Origin: Cokeromyces recurvatus
Taxonomy: Eukaryota > Mucoromycota > Mucoromycetes > Mucorales > Mucoraceae
Length of the DNA stretch: 64,000 nucleotides
Direction of reading: 5' to 3'
Assembly: GCF_025118155.1 (NCBI RefSeq)
Contig: NW_026251387.1
Coordinates: forward strand, 62,001 to 126,000
Made by a program: the position numbers and the translations under genes. Shown here one piece after another: positions 1-12,437 of this stretch; positions within the stretch are counted from its first letter, which is position 1; each line of letters opens with the position of its first letter. The notes under the pieces are model-generated. The model ran no database searches. It was not told the DNA's origin and saw only the letters and a list, made by a program, of their open reading frames with translations.

Positions 1-39
1 AACTTGTTGTGCAGTGTCTTTAACTTCAGATGAACTCAT
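1..39 (-). CDS. Start of an unidentified minus-strand gene, cut by the window edge
   Basis: Reading the minus strand from base 39, an ATG opens a frame MSSSEVKDTAQQV that runs to the window edge without a stop. The upstream sequence is A/T-rich and non-coding, as expected for a 5' leader, and the Ser-rich start followed by charged residues looks like a normal eukaryotic N terminus. Thirteen codons are too few to name a family. If real, it is divergent from the permease gene and shares its 570-base upstream region. Confidence 0.4.
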   Translation of the reverse strand, partial: MSSSEVKDTAQQV

Positions 40-608
40 AATAAATTTGGGAAATAAAAGAAGAAAATATAAAAAGAAAAAAAAAAATAAGGCAAGTAAT
101 AGATTCTATTGTAGTTGGATAAATTTAATTGGTGGTAGAGTCACACAGCCAATCAAAAGCTGTCAAGTTAAAGATTAGGTTCTACAGTTTTTTTAATGAA
201 AATACACCGCACTTAATTTTTTTTTTAAAAAAAAGAAAAGAGAGACAATCATCGTACCTTATTTTGATTTAATTAAATGATTCTTCCTTATTTCATAAGC
301 TAATTTTAATAATTAACTGATACAGGACAATGACAGATATTATCACGTGAATAAAATAGAAAGGATTCTCTTTGAGTGATGACTATTAATTCAATCATTC
401 TTTCTTTCTTTCTTAAAGGATAATAACTCATAGAGGCATTTATTCTATACGACAATGATAAGATAAGCAACAGTGATCTTTTCTGGAGTTGATATAAAAT
501 GTGACAATCATCATCATTCCCTCAGGGATTATCAGTCACTTTTTTATTTTTATTTTGTTTTCTTTTACATACCTATTTCTTCTTTCCTTTGTGTGTATGT
601 GTGTGTTT
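40..608. other. AT-rich intergenic region
   Basis: No supported gene. The stretch has A/T runs and a palindromic CACGTG (about 345-350, a bHLH E-box type site) in the shared upstream region of the left-edge gene and the permease. Whether it is used cannot be told from sequence. Confidence 0.5.
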
Positions 609-1822
609 ATGATGAGTGTATCAAGTCAAAAAGAGTTGAAAAAGACTTTATGTTATGGAACTATTCATAATGATGAATCCATTAGACAATACAAATATAA
701 GCCGGTATACCAGAATGATACTAATAATAATGATACTACTACTACTACTACTACTACTGCTTGAACCACTTATAATACATCTACATGAAATAGGAACTTC
801 AAAGAACACTATCTACATTTGCAACATTTGGTATGTTGATTTGTTCAAGTAGAAGAAGAATCCATGTATTGACTACTGCTTATTGATAGGTTTAGCTTTT
901 ACAAATATTGGTATTTTATCGAATACATCTGCTACATTTCAAACAGGTATATATTTATATGTATATAAACAGGATTTGCTCTTTTTTTTTTAAACGAATT
1001 ATTTTAGTTTTACAAAGAGGGGGTCCAATGATGATGTTATTAAGTTGGAATGTTGTAGCCATCTTTATGACATGTGTAGCACTTTCATTAGCTGAAATAT
1101 GTTCTTTATATCCAACAAGTGGAGGACTTTATTATTGGGTTTATGAGTTATTAAGTCAACATCCAAAAGGAAAGTCAAAAGCTCCAATTATGTAAGTAAA
1201 GCAATAGAATTTGTGTATTTTTTTATTTATTTATTTATTTATTGTTTATAGCGCATTTATAACCGGCTGGACATATTATTTTGCAAATATCATTACAATT
1301 GGTGCAACCAATGTGACAGTAGGTAAAGTATTCTTTATGTTATTTGTAGAATGAAATGAACATAACTGCTGCTAACTTGTATATATATAAATATATATAT
1401 TATAAACACATACATACACATACACACACACTCTCTCTATCTCTCTATCTCTGCTGTAAGCTTTAACAATGGGTACTATTCTAGAATTAATATTAGATAG
1501 AACAATCTCAAAAGTAGGTTTGATGTATATCACGTTAGGAATCACACTATTTCATGGTTTTATAAATGTACGTGAGATGAGTATATTATCCTTCTTGAAT
1601 CAGTGTAGTGTTTTTTGGTCATGCACTGGTTTATTAGTGATCATGATAACATTGTCATGTTGGGTGACTCATAGAGATGCCTTGTGGGTGTTTACATGTT
1701 ATAAAAATCAAACTGGGTTTGAGAATCCTATTTATGTTTTAATATTAGGAATGGTAGGTGCTGCCTATTCATTATTTGGTAATCATAATTTGTTTTGTTT
1801 TTTTTTCTCTTTTTCTTGAACT

Positions 1823-1868
<46 letters not shown>

Positions 1869-2937
1869 ATTAATATAAAGGATGTGAATGTGCTGCCTCA
1901 GTAAATGAAGAAACTAAAGATGCAAACATATCATCTTCAATGTAAAAAAAAATCATTCTAAAATATATATAATTTTATAACTTTCTTATATCTTATTTTG
2001 AAATAGAGCCATGATAAGCTCTGTCATAGTCTCTTGGATTATAGGTTTTACGTTTTTAATGATTTTACTCTTTTCTATTGAAGATATTGATTCCATCTTG
2101 AACTCTAAATTAAATATGCCCGTGACACAGTTGTTTATGGTAAGCCCTCTCCTTTTTTTTTTCTTTTTTTTTAATACCTGATATTCTTTTATACACACAT
2201 ATATATATATATATGTTTATTAGGATGCAATTGGTGTATGGGGAGCAATAGGATTCTTAGTATTGATGTTGATTTGTCAATTCTGTACAGGTGCAACTAC
2301 TGTTACTATCGCTTCAAGACAGATGTATGCACTAGCAAGAGATGAAGCTGCACCTTTAAGCTCATATCTAATGACTTTGAATACATACAAGTTACCAGGA
2401 AATGCGGTTTGGATAACGGTTTTTATGACATATCTAGTCATCTTACCATTCCCTCTATCTGAACATTTATTTGAAACTATTATAAGTGCAGCCACTATCA
2501 CAATTCATTTTAGCTATGGTAATATATATATATATACAGAGAGAAAGAGAGTCAACTAGTATTACTATTATTAGTCGCTTAATACTACTTTTGTTAATAG
2601 CTATGGTGCTGGGATGTCGTTTAATTGTTCAAAGTCCAAAGAAGGGGAAATTTAACTTGGGAGAATGGAGTACGTTTATAACATTCATTGGATTTTTATG
2701 GACCGTGTTTGCTGTATTCGCATTTATTATACCTACATCTTGGCCAATGACAAGTAAAATAATATTATCTATAATTACAATAGAACAGCATATTAATATA
2801 GGATTCATTAATAATTAGATAGCAATGCTAATTATGCAGGTATTGGCTTAATTACAGTAATTACAATCACTATATTATTTTGGTTGGGATGGGGAAAATG
2901 CCATTATACAGGACCCAAATCAATGACTGATCCATAA
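609..2937 (+). CDS. Amino-acid/GABA permease-like transporter (APC superfamily)
   Basis: A plasma- or vacuolar-membrane amino-acid transporter assembled from about ten exons. The joined protein starts MMSVSSQKELKK (609) and continues through YKPELQRTLSTFATFG (intron 705-793) into the first helix. Other family signs are LAEICSLYPTSGGLYYWVYE (the conserved P-SGG-Y-W of yeast UGA4/BIO5-like permeases), FITGWTYYFAN, GAAYSLFGCECAASVNEETKDA and TIASRQMYALARDEAAP. It ends with a hydrophobic helix before TAA at 2935. About twelve membrane segments are expected and most are visible. Introns are 50-130 bases; one carries a long CT run. Frame is kept across every inferred junction, so it looks intact. 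The substrate is not determined; GABA, choline or another amine are all possible for this family. Confidence 0.85.
1825..1869. repeat. CT dinucleotide microsatellite inside a permease intron
   Basis: Nearly pure CT repeats, with one interrupted unit, in the intron that splits the permease codon after SLFG. The run sits upstream of the acceptor and serves as an unusually long polypyrimidine tract. Confidence 0.85.
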
Positions 2938-3434
2938 CAATTATATTACAATAGCCTTATTATCAGCATCATCATCATTCACTAGTTTATTCCATTATTA
3001 ATAAGCTTATTCACAGAAGAAGAATTCGTTTTAACATCATTATTGGATGATCAATTAAGATAGAATTAAAATATATTGTCTATTCTTTATTTTCCTTCTA
3101 TACAGAATAACACCATGACATATATGTATATATATATATATATAAAAGGGCTCTCTTTCTTTCCTTTTTTAGTAATAAGGAAGAGTAGAAATGAATGGTT
3201 CAATTTGAGATAATTACCATTGTTGAATTTCTCGCATGATAAAATCAAATATGATTGGTTGTATTGTTGATATATATGTATACATGTATACCTTTTTCTC
3301 ATCATTCTTCACAATAAGGAACAATAGTATACATGTGACGAAATAATGATGAATATATACAAAATTTTATTTTATTAATGAAAAGATAACGTATGTACAT
3401 AACTTCATAAGAAGTTTTTTTTTATTTACTACTA
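2938..3434. other. Convergent spacer between permease and orphan gene
   Basis: AT-rich, with TA dinucleotide runs near 3118-3143. The short open frames lack coding character. It is probably the two 3' untranslated regions. Confidence 0.5.
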
Positions 3435-4166
3435 TTACTCAAACGATCTAATTCTACGGTGATGATGTAAAGCAGTATTAAGTTTAGTCATAAATGCTTT
3501 TATAGATTTCTTTTGATGACGATATAAAGAACTGTGACTACTGTTATCACTGCTTTCACTATTTGTTGTTGCTGTTGATGTGGATGATGACGACGATGAA
3601 CACCGTGAAAGAGATGACACATCTTCTGCTGCTTTAACGGATAAGGATGGTTTATCACTAGAAGATATGGAGCAACTTGAGGACGGTGATAATAATAATA
3701 ATGATTCATTTTGTTGTTTTGGATTATTCAAGTCTGTAGATTGTGGAATACGATGATGACGTCTTAATTTAACTCGGGTCTTTTGCCACCATACTGGAGG
3801 ACATGTTGTTCCATCACGTTCATCTTGAGCACTGGGTCGATAATGAACATGAGATGGTAAACTCATTCTACGATAAGAAGTATTGTTTGCATTCCGCTGT
3901 CGATGAATAAATTCTTTCGCTTCCGTTGTATGTTTGGTTACTGAACACGTTGGATCTGATTTTGTCCTTCTCTTATGATGATGATGATGAATGACAGAAG
4001 GAGAAGGAGTGATGAGTGTTTCTTTTTTATTATGTAATAATCCTGTTTCTTTTAATACATAGTAAAGCACTGAATAGATCCAATAGATTTTCGCTAGTAT
4101 AAACGCTAAATAGACAATTAGCTGATTTGGTGTACCCCCTTTAAATTGAGAAGAATTTACTTTCAT
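3435..4166 (-). CDS. Orphan membrane-anchored, Ser/His/Arg-rich protein
   Basis: A single-exon frame of 243 residues that I do not recognise. Residues 16-41 are strongly hydrophobic (LIVYLAFILAKIYWIYSVLYY) and should form one membrane anchor near the N terminus. The remainder is low-complexity and probably disordered: a His run followed by KRRTKSD, a basic segment around WWQKTRVKLRRHHR, a poly-Ser/Thr stretch and a basic C terminus (HHHRRIRSFE). The start at 4166 is the only ATG that includes the anchor. The basic Arg/Ser motifs could be kinase sites, but that is inference. No introns or breaks. It could be a lineage-specific ER or plasma-membrane protein; function unknown. Confidence 0.6.
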   Translation of the reverse strand: MKVNSSQFKGGTPNQLIVYLAFILAKIYWIYSVLYYVLKETGLLHNKKETLITPSPSVIHHHHHKRRTKSDPTCSVTKHTTEAKEFIHRQRNANNTSYRRMSLPSHVHYRPSAQDERDGTTCPPVWWQKTRVKLRRHHRIPQSTDLNNPKQQNESLLLLSPSSSCSISSSDKPSLSVKAAEDVSSLSRCSSSSSSTSTATTNSESSDNSSHSSLYRHQKKSIKAFMTKLNTALHHHRRIRSFE

Positions 4167-5084
4167 GTTAACAAAGACATTTGGAAATAAAAAGAAGTTG
4201 ATTTAATATTAAGCTTATTGTTTATTTATATTAGATTAGGATGGTAAATATTATTTGAAACACCGTTAAAAACAAACTTGCCTTATTTCCAAAAAAGGTA
4301 GTAACAACTATTCCAATTTATGTAATAATCAATTCGCTGCATAAAGTTACTACTTTATATGGATAAATTATCTTTCTTTTCATTGGACTAGAATTAATAA
4401 GAAACCATGGTTTTCTCAACTATGATGATTATGTCATGTGAATCGTTTACTAAGTAATGAAGATACTTATAATATTGTTTTGAGAGAGAAAAATGACAAG
4501 TTATCAATTGCTCTAATATTATTTGTAGTATCATTTTCCTTTCCCAGCTCAATTGACAGCTTTTCTTTTTATTTTATTCTTATTTCTTTTTTTATTTTAT
4601 TCATTTGGTTGCATCTTAAGTGAAGGCGGCACTCAGACCTACAGAGACTTTTCACAATAAAAGCCAAGTTCCGTACCTTACAAAGCTCTACGATAAGATC
4701 TTGGCGGTCATAGTGCTGTAAAAAAAAAAACTTCCTATCAGCCATGTTTATTCATCCAAAAAGGAAGAGATGCTCAAGATAAAAATACAAATAGAAAAAT
4801 ACTTTCCCAATGTACATTTCTAAAAAAAAAAGAAAAAGAATATAAGTTAATCGACACTTACCTCCAAAGGCACAGATCAACCTAATAAAGCCACGAAAAT
4901 GTGGAATAATTCTACAGTTTGTAGTTGATTTCAAGTTATATTTCATTTTGATTCCATAAGATGCATAGCCAGCCGAAAGCAATTACACTATTGTATGGGA
5001 GATTTGGCCCTTATGTTAATTAATATCAGCTATATTTATTAACATTAAAAAGTTTATAAATAAATAAAAAAAAAATCAAGTCAA
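4167..5084. other. Intergenic region without a supported gene
   Basis: Mostly AT-rich. A patch at about 4621-4740 is visibly richer in G/C than its flanks and ends in an A run, but I could not match it to a known RNA. Short open frames on both strands have no protein-like composition. Confidence 0.4.
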
Positions 5085-6690
5085 TCAATCTTCGAATTTT
5101 CTTTTTTGTGGTGTTTTAACATCAGATCTGTTGAAACAAGGAGGAATGGTAGGTGTTGGTAATGCAAAATAAAAATCCGCTACTTTCTTTTGTCGATTCT
5201 CAATAGCTTTCATAGTTGTCTCCATCACGACTTTTGTTTTCCATATAATTTCAATGATGGGTATAATATCTACCGAGAAGGAATTGATATTTTTCGGATA
5301 CTTGAAAACATCAGTGCGAACAATCCTGCTGACATATCCGACTGGAGAATCCAACATGACTACTTCTAAGTTTAACCCTTGAGTAAAACTAAGTTAGAAG
5401 ACGTGGCATTTGATATCTATTCATAACTTAAAGTGCTTACCCATTATAATATACCCGATCATCCTAAAGTCTCTCAAATGGCTTAGACAGACTTTTGAAG
5501 CCATACACAACATATCCTTCATTGCCTTGGGAAGCTTCAACATTCCATCTCCCATGTACTTATCATCATCAACACCAACAGAATTCTTCCCTACTTCTGT
5601 GCATCCAAGTTCACAGTCATCATAAAAGAAGAGCATATCCATATTTTTTCTTCGTCTCATTTCCTGTCCTTCTAATCTTCTCTCACTGTTTCTTCTAATC
5701 GCAGACGCCACGCTGCTCTTCTCCCCAATCTCCACCTTCACTTTTGACCCATCAAAGACGGTATAGAGGAAATTCCAAACACGATGCTTCACTTTGCTCT
5801 CAAGAGTGTTGTAGTTGTCAAGTACTTTATACAAGTAAAGATCAGCAGCTGAAGAACATATTTGCTGTACCCATTTTTTGTCTTTTTCTTGAAAAGGATG
5901 AAATACATTGCTGTGTGCTTGATAGTAAAGATCCAAAGGCTTAACGAACTCTTTATCAAAAGAGTTGATATAATTGCTGAGGTCTTCAGGTAACGAGGGC
6001 AATGTCGTTCTGTTCGTATTCATGATCTCTTTGATTTCTTCTGTGGTGAAGTACTCCGTCCATATGCTGTCGGATACATCAAGAATTAAAGAATGAGCTA
6101 GATGCTCATAAATACAGCTTGAGGCAAATAATGCCATTTGCTTTTCAACTATCTTTCCTGTTGATAAAGTCCACATTTTTGAGACGTCCAATGATTCATA
6201 CATCATTCTGCACTTCTTCTTCTCTTCAGCTGTCAATCTGTAGTTTTTGTCTGTGCTTGACTGTCTTGAGCTTGATTTTGATGTTGAAGCGCTATTTCTT
6301 GTCAAAACACTTTGAGTCTCCTCAGAAGCACCACTTGACTCATCACTGCTTATTTTTGTTTTTTTGATGTTTGAATACGCCCTACTATGACAGACCAGTT
6401 ATCCTTGCTTGATTTAACGTTCATATTCAACATTTTAGCAACCATTTTAAAATCAGATTTCCATTCACCTTTGAAATCAGTAATATCCTTATCTTCTTTA
6501 TATGAATCAACTATACTGTCTTGCATGTGCTTGATAAAATTCTCCCAAGTAATGGGTTGTCCATTTTCATCCAAATTCAATAAGCAGGACGCAATTTCTT
6601 TAATTCAATCGATTAGTATTAATTTCAATTGTTCTTTTCTTAAAAAGAAAAAGAAATCTTACCGTCTTTATATGTATTATTTGCAATCAT
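5085..6690 (-). pseudogene. Member of a probable multicopy mucoralean protein family, with a one-base frameshift
   Basis: Three exons can be joined. Exon 1 begins ATG at 6690 (MIANNTYKD). The next exon holds EIASCLLNLDENGQP and a segment ending IQTSKK. After the intron near 5360-5435 (donor in ATGG|GTAAGC), the last part reads LNLEVVMLDSPVGYVSRIVR and ends KRKFED. The joined protein is about 480 residues. In the middle exon the frame breaks at an A7 run (minus strand; plus 6356-6367): upstream the frame hits a stop within a few codons, downstream it resumes as KISSDESSGASEET. One extra A would restore continuity. I know of no function. The core (VWNFLYTVFDGSKVKVEIGEK, then CELGCTEVGK) resembles, from memory, an expanded uncharacterised family in Mucorales. 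It may be a young pseudogene or an assembly/homopolymer error. Confidence 0.6.
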
Positions 6691-6920
6691 GTTTTGTTTC
6701 TGTATTGATAACACTTATGCTGATTTACTTTGATTGCCGATTTAGGCACAAAATAAACTATCGTAGCCTAGAAGAGGGTTATTTTGATTGGATAATCAAA
6801 ACAATTCACCGTCACGTCCTAATTGTTGCGAAGCCAATTCGTCATCACAATTTAATGTTGAAAAAATAAAGGTAAAAATATTTTATTTTCTTTTTTTCTC
6901 TCTCTAGTTTTCAAAAACAC

Positions 6921-7110
6921 TGCGGCGTTATCACTGTGGGCTTGTGAACGTTATTCCAGTGCGATATATGGGCGTAGTCACTGTTGGTTTATGTGGGTGT
7001 CGTTTTGGTGATAAATTTAATGTTTCAATCAAGTAGCGTGTAGTTATCTCTACTGGGTAATCTGGGCGTTACCTCTGCTGATATGTTGTTATCTGTTATG
7101 GGTAATATGG
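6921..7110. repeat. Degenerate tandem repeat, units of about 45-55 bases
   Basis: Successive stretches begin GGCGTTATCACTGTGGG (about 6923) and GGCGTAGTCACTGTTGG (about 6971), followed by weaker versions containing TACTGGGTAATCTGGGCGTTA and GTTATGGGTAATATGG. The block is much richer in G than its flanks. No open frame runs through it. It may be a decayed minisatellite or part of a transposon end. Confidence 0.45.
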
Positions 7111-7260
7111 AGAAATGACGTGGGATTTGTCTTTAATAGATAGTCCGGCGTCTTTTTTAAGTATTGCACTTGCAAAACAGCCGGCATTTTCCACAAATTG
7201 CGTGTATATTATTTAGCTAATAACTGAATCTTGCTCAGAAATAGCGTGGTTGATGTTTTT

Positions 7261-7377
7261 GAAAACACTTTTTTTTTGGGATTAGTAATACTTTCACCTT
7301 CTCATGGTTAATCCTGTTAGTATCAAAGTTTTTTTTTTCTTTTAACTTAGAGAAGCCAAGAAAAGTACTTTTATAAT
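7261..7377. repeat. Dispersed repeat, copy A
   Basis: The sequence from GAAAAC through TTTCACCTTCTC and GGTTAATCCTGTTAGTATCA to CCAAGAAAAG recurs at 21047-21150 in the same orientation with small differences. Both copies lie in gene-poor sequence and neither contains an open frame. They are probably fragments of the same mobile element or its terminal region. Confidence 0.65.
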
Positions 7378-7655
7378 ACATATTCTTCATTGCTAAAAAT
7401 AAAAAAGAGTCCAGCAATGGTTCGTAATTAAAAATTAATAAAATCTGATGTTTTAGTTGGCATCATATCTACCTCAGTTAAATAAAGCAGAGAAGACCAT
7501 CTAGACTTTCAGTTCATAGTATTACTTAAACTATTAAAAAATAAATAAATAAATAACACTCATTGATCTAATCATCAATATCATCATACTTACCATCATT
7601 GACAATAATTTTATTTAAATGCTTGTCCTTTTTTTTTTTTTTTTTTTGCACCTCA
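7378..7655. other. AT-rich spacer
   Basis: No gene seen. It includes a run of 17 or more T from about 7630 that ends just before possible relic coding sequence. Confidence 0.4.
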
Positions 7656-7659
7656 GTGC

Positions 7660-8020
7660 TATCAAGTATGGTCAGTCATAGATGACTGTACTATTTTCAA
7701 TGTCGTCCCATCAAGTTTGTCTCTTAGTTGTTCTTGCTCAGTAGGTTGAACCTGTTGGATACTTTCACAACATCATAAGAATTTCTAAATGAAAACGATC
7801 AATCTTTTCGACTAACTCTATTTCATCCTTGTTCGTCAAAAGTTTTGTCTTGTCCTTTTTCATAAAAAAAAATAAGTATCCATCTTGGCTTTTGCAAAGA
7901 AGTTCGCAAATAGAAAAGTAAGACCCTCAAATTAAGTCTCCATGAAAACCACAAATCAGCCTGCAATTTAATATTTATTTCCTGTTCACTGAGTATCTTT
8001 TGTTGATGCTTTTTGGGCAA
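7660..8020 (-). pseudogene. Possible decayed coding sequence
   Basis: On the minus strand, protein-like segments lie in different frames: MPKKHQQKILSEQEINIKLQ, then KLLTNKDEIELVEKIDRFHL, then ESIQQVQPTEQEQLRDKLDG. Stops and frame changes separate them and no GT/AG introns reconcile all three. The charged, helix-like composition is unlike the surrounding AT-rich DNA. I do not recognise a family. This is weak evidence for a degraded gene. Confidence 0.25.
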
Positions 8021-8924
8021 TATATGATGATACTAAAATTTTGAATGTTACTGAGGTTTGTCTGTTTTGAAAAGAACAAGGATAGTGCACATCATGACCA
8101 ATTTCATTTCATACTTGGACGTTATTTTAGATTTATCAAATACTTTGAAGTGCTCAATCAGTCTATTTCCATGAAAACTTTTTTTTTCTTTCTATTTTCA
8201 AACGCAAATCACTGTATAATTATTTCTTCGAAACCATTAGCTTGCTGTCTTCCTAAGCTTAGTGTCGACCCAATCATGCGAATTCCAATGTTCAATAAAG
8301 AAAGAAGCCCAAAGTATCAGATGGAGAGTTGGCTAGCTTTCAGGTGGACGACTCAAAACATACCGAACATTCCCTAACACATTGTTTACTAAGAAGCATA
8401 CAATCCAGTGTTTCCGAATACATCATCGATTAAAAAGTACCACCACAACTACCCTGAATCAGCTCCCCAAAATCGAAACCAACTTCAACAAAACGAATAT
8501 ATTTATATATATATGGTCAATTGTGTGCAAAATCCTTGCAGAACTCGATGCTTATCATCATTCTGAAAGCGATTTACAACAGTATCATGATGTTTCTCAT
8601 GGTCAGCTCTTTTATCAAGTGGATCACTCTTTCTCTCTCTCTCTGAAGCAGAATGATACTATTGTCTTATGTTCTCCTCCCCTCCCCCTCATATACAACC
8701 TCTCTATACAAACCCTATACAACACACTTTTCTTATTATTTCTTTCAACATATACCTCTTAACATTTTTCCCTGCTTCTGCGTGCAGGGTTTTCATATGC
8801 TTATTTCTTCCTTTACCTATCTCGAGCAAAAATGTCCAACAAGGACACTGTGTTCTAAAGAGACGTATAATAATTTCTTATAAAGAAATGTATTTTTTTT
8901 TTGATAAATAACAGTCACTACTAC

Positions 8925-8955
<31 letters not shown>

Positions 8956-9045
8956 TGCTATTGTTATTTGACTGTTTATAGTTTTTTTTTTTTTTTTTTT
9001 CTTTTCTTTATTTATTTTTTTTTCTTTCATATTTTGACTGTTAAA
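8021..9045. other. Unresolved region upstream of the MetAP2 gene
   Basis: Several plus-strand frames of 80-126 codons overlap (about 8045-8377 and 8382-8762). They mix plausible segments (e.g. LAELDAYHHSESDLQQYHD) with low-complexity translation and share no consistent splice pattern. They may be relic exons. The last 150 bases are A and T runs typical of the promoter/leader of the next gene. Confidence 0.3.
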
Positions 9046-10377
<1,332 letters not shown>

Positions 10378-10516
10378 CCAATGTGTACATACATGCATTT
10401 ATAAAAAAAAAAAATAAAATAAAAAAAATAAAAATACATTTGCGTATATTGAATATATGTGTATACTATACATATAAGCTTTATTATTATTATTATAAAT
10501 ATACACATATATTTTA

Positions 10517-12184
10517 TTAGTCTTGACGTATTTTTTTAGTTTGTTGTCTATCATCTAATTCTTGTTTACGTTTAAGACATGCTTCCTTGATTCTAGGCAT
10601 ACATTCAATTAACTATAATATAATACATGTTAATATTTAAACAACTACATGTATATATAGGCTTACCTCTTCTTTTGTCACAGCATCCCGTATACTACGT
10701 ATAACATTATCTACAGTACTTTGATGATTACCATCTGATTTATCATTTCTATAACGCATAAATCTCCAAGGAGATTTCAACTGTAATCTCTGTTGTATTT
10801 CAGGGTCATAATTGCACTCAATAATCTTGCCATCCATATATTTGGGCTTATCTCCAAACTGTTTTCGCCATTCTTGATCTGTAATACCTAATTCTGCAAA
10901 AAACTGATAATCATTGCCTCCTTGCCATACTAGTAGATCAATGCGAGGTTTCTCTGTAAAGTCCTTTACTCCTGGTAAATTACTACCTGGAAAAGTGAGT
11001 GAGACTTTGAAATCAACCGAGTTTTCATTCAACGGTTTCCATTTAAGCCTAATACATATTTATATGCTTTTGTAAATAACAATTTTATCATTATTAACAC
11101 TTGTTTCCACTTACATTTTATCACATGTACCCATGCTGTAGGGAGCATTAACTGAGGTGAATATAAGACCATCATTACCATGTTTTAATTTAGGTATAAT
11201 CTCGTTGAATACAACATCCAAGTGATGAGTAAATTGTTGTTCTTTAAATTCAACTCTATTCAATATATATAAAAAAAAAAATTAAAAATCTACAAATATA
11301 CATGTTGCATATAGAGCTGTCATTTTACAAGAACGGTAATCGTTTACGTAAATGAGGATTTTTTCTAATCATCTCTTGATGTGGTTTTATCACGTCCGAT
11401 TTTAAATACTAATAATTATCAGCTTTTTTGAATTAAAAGAAGCAATTTTGAAATTATACCCCTAAACGTCTCATTAATCCACGAGTTAATAACACTTTTT
11501 CTTCAATACATAAACAATCAAATAATAAAAATCGTAATTGCATCTGAAAAAAAAATAATTTCATTAGCATCTTTGTCTTGCATTTCATTTTTATGAACTC
11601 ACTGTGCCATCCTCCTCTTTATCTAGAACAAATTCACCATCAATAATTGTATTTTTGAGACATTTTTTAAATGTTGGATCTCCTGGTATAGGAAATCTAA
11701 AGTTGCGTACAATGTAAAAATTATTTTTTCTATCAAACTATAGAAAACAGAAATGGTAAGATTTTGGAGTCATTAATTTAATTGATGATACAAACTAGGT
11801 ATACTTCTGGCTCTTTCCTTTGATTGACACTTAACAAAGCTAGACAACGTACACCGTCTGATTTTTCTGCAACAAAGAAACTAATGATACAGTCAGATCA
11901 TATAAAAGTTTCATACGAATTTGTAATTATTTACTCTTCTTCTTCAATTTCTTTCAACTGTTTAGCACCAAAACTTACAGGCTGTGCTCCAGGAAATCTA
12001 TCATAAAGCGCTTGATAAACATACACATACACACACAAATATATAGACAATAATAAATTCAAGCTATAAAATAATAAAACATTTACTTGTAACTATTTAA
12101 TCCTAAAAGAGATGCTACTTTTTCTTTTAATTTAGATGGATCATTGATAAATTCGCCAGGAATTTCAGGAACTGAGCTAGCCAT
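10517..12184 (-). CDS. mRNA-capping enzyme guanylyltransferase (CEG1 type)
   Basis: Transfers GMP from GTP to the 5' diphosphate end of nascent mRNA in the nucleus. About seven short exons join to roughly 430 residues, starting MASSVPEIPGEFINDPSK at 12184 and ending TKKIRQD. The nucleotidyltransferase motifs appear in order: motif I EKSDGVRC with the GMP-accepting Lys, motif III EVYLFDRKNNFY, motif IIIa NTIIDGEFVLD, motif IV HGNDGLIFTS and motif V DKMLKWKPL. An OB-fold C-terminal region follows (KFEVSLTFPG-like, then KIIECNYDPE and SPWRFMRYRNDK). There is no RNA triphosphatase domain, so it is the separate-subunit fungal type. It is divergent from the Nup98 gene, 254 bases away. Confidence 0.93.
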
Positions 12185-12437
12185 AATACACAAAAGAAAG
12201 ATGTGCTTTTTAAAAGTTGAACCAAAAAAAAAAAAAAAAAAAAAAAAAATAAAATAAAATAAAATAAAATAAAATAAAATAAAATAAAATAAAATAAAAT
12301 AAAAAAGTACTTCTTGTGACGTGTGGACTGAGCTTTAATCATTATCACAATGTACAAATTTTTTTTTTGTGCAAAACGCGTTTCTTTTTTTTTTTTTTAT
12401 TGTCCTTCGCTTTTTTTTCTTTAGATCTATTAATAAA
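12185..12437. promoter_or_regulatory. Divergent promoter with AAAAT repeat (capping enzyme / Nup98)
   Basis: The only space between two divergent start codons. It holds an A run at about 12223-12249 followed by about ten AAAAT pentamers (12246-12303) and further T runs. Such stiff poly(dA:dT) tracts usually exclude nucleosomes, so it is likely a bidirectional promoter. No specific factor site is evident. Confidence 0.5.
12246..12303. repeat. AAAAT pentanucleotide microsatellite
   Basis: About ten perfect consecutive AAAAT units following a long A run in the divergent promoter. Confidence 0.9.

Noticed and set aside
4621..4740. GC-richer patch suspected to be a 5S rRNA or other small RNA
   Set aside because: A few bases near the end resemble 5S rRNA ends, but the internal promoter and stem regions do not match.
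8382..8911. Overlapping frames that might be exons of a regulator
   Set aside because: Three frames overlap without consistent splicing; only a vague coding look.
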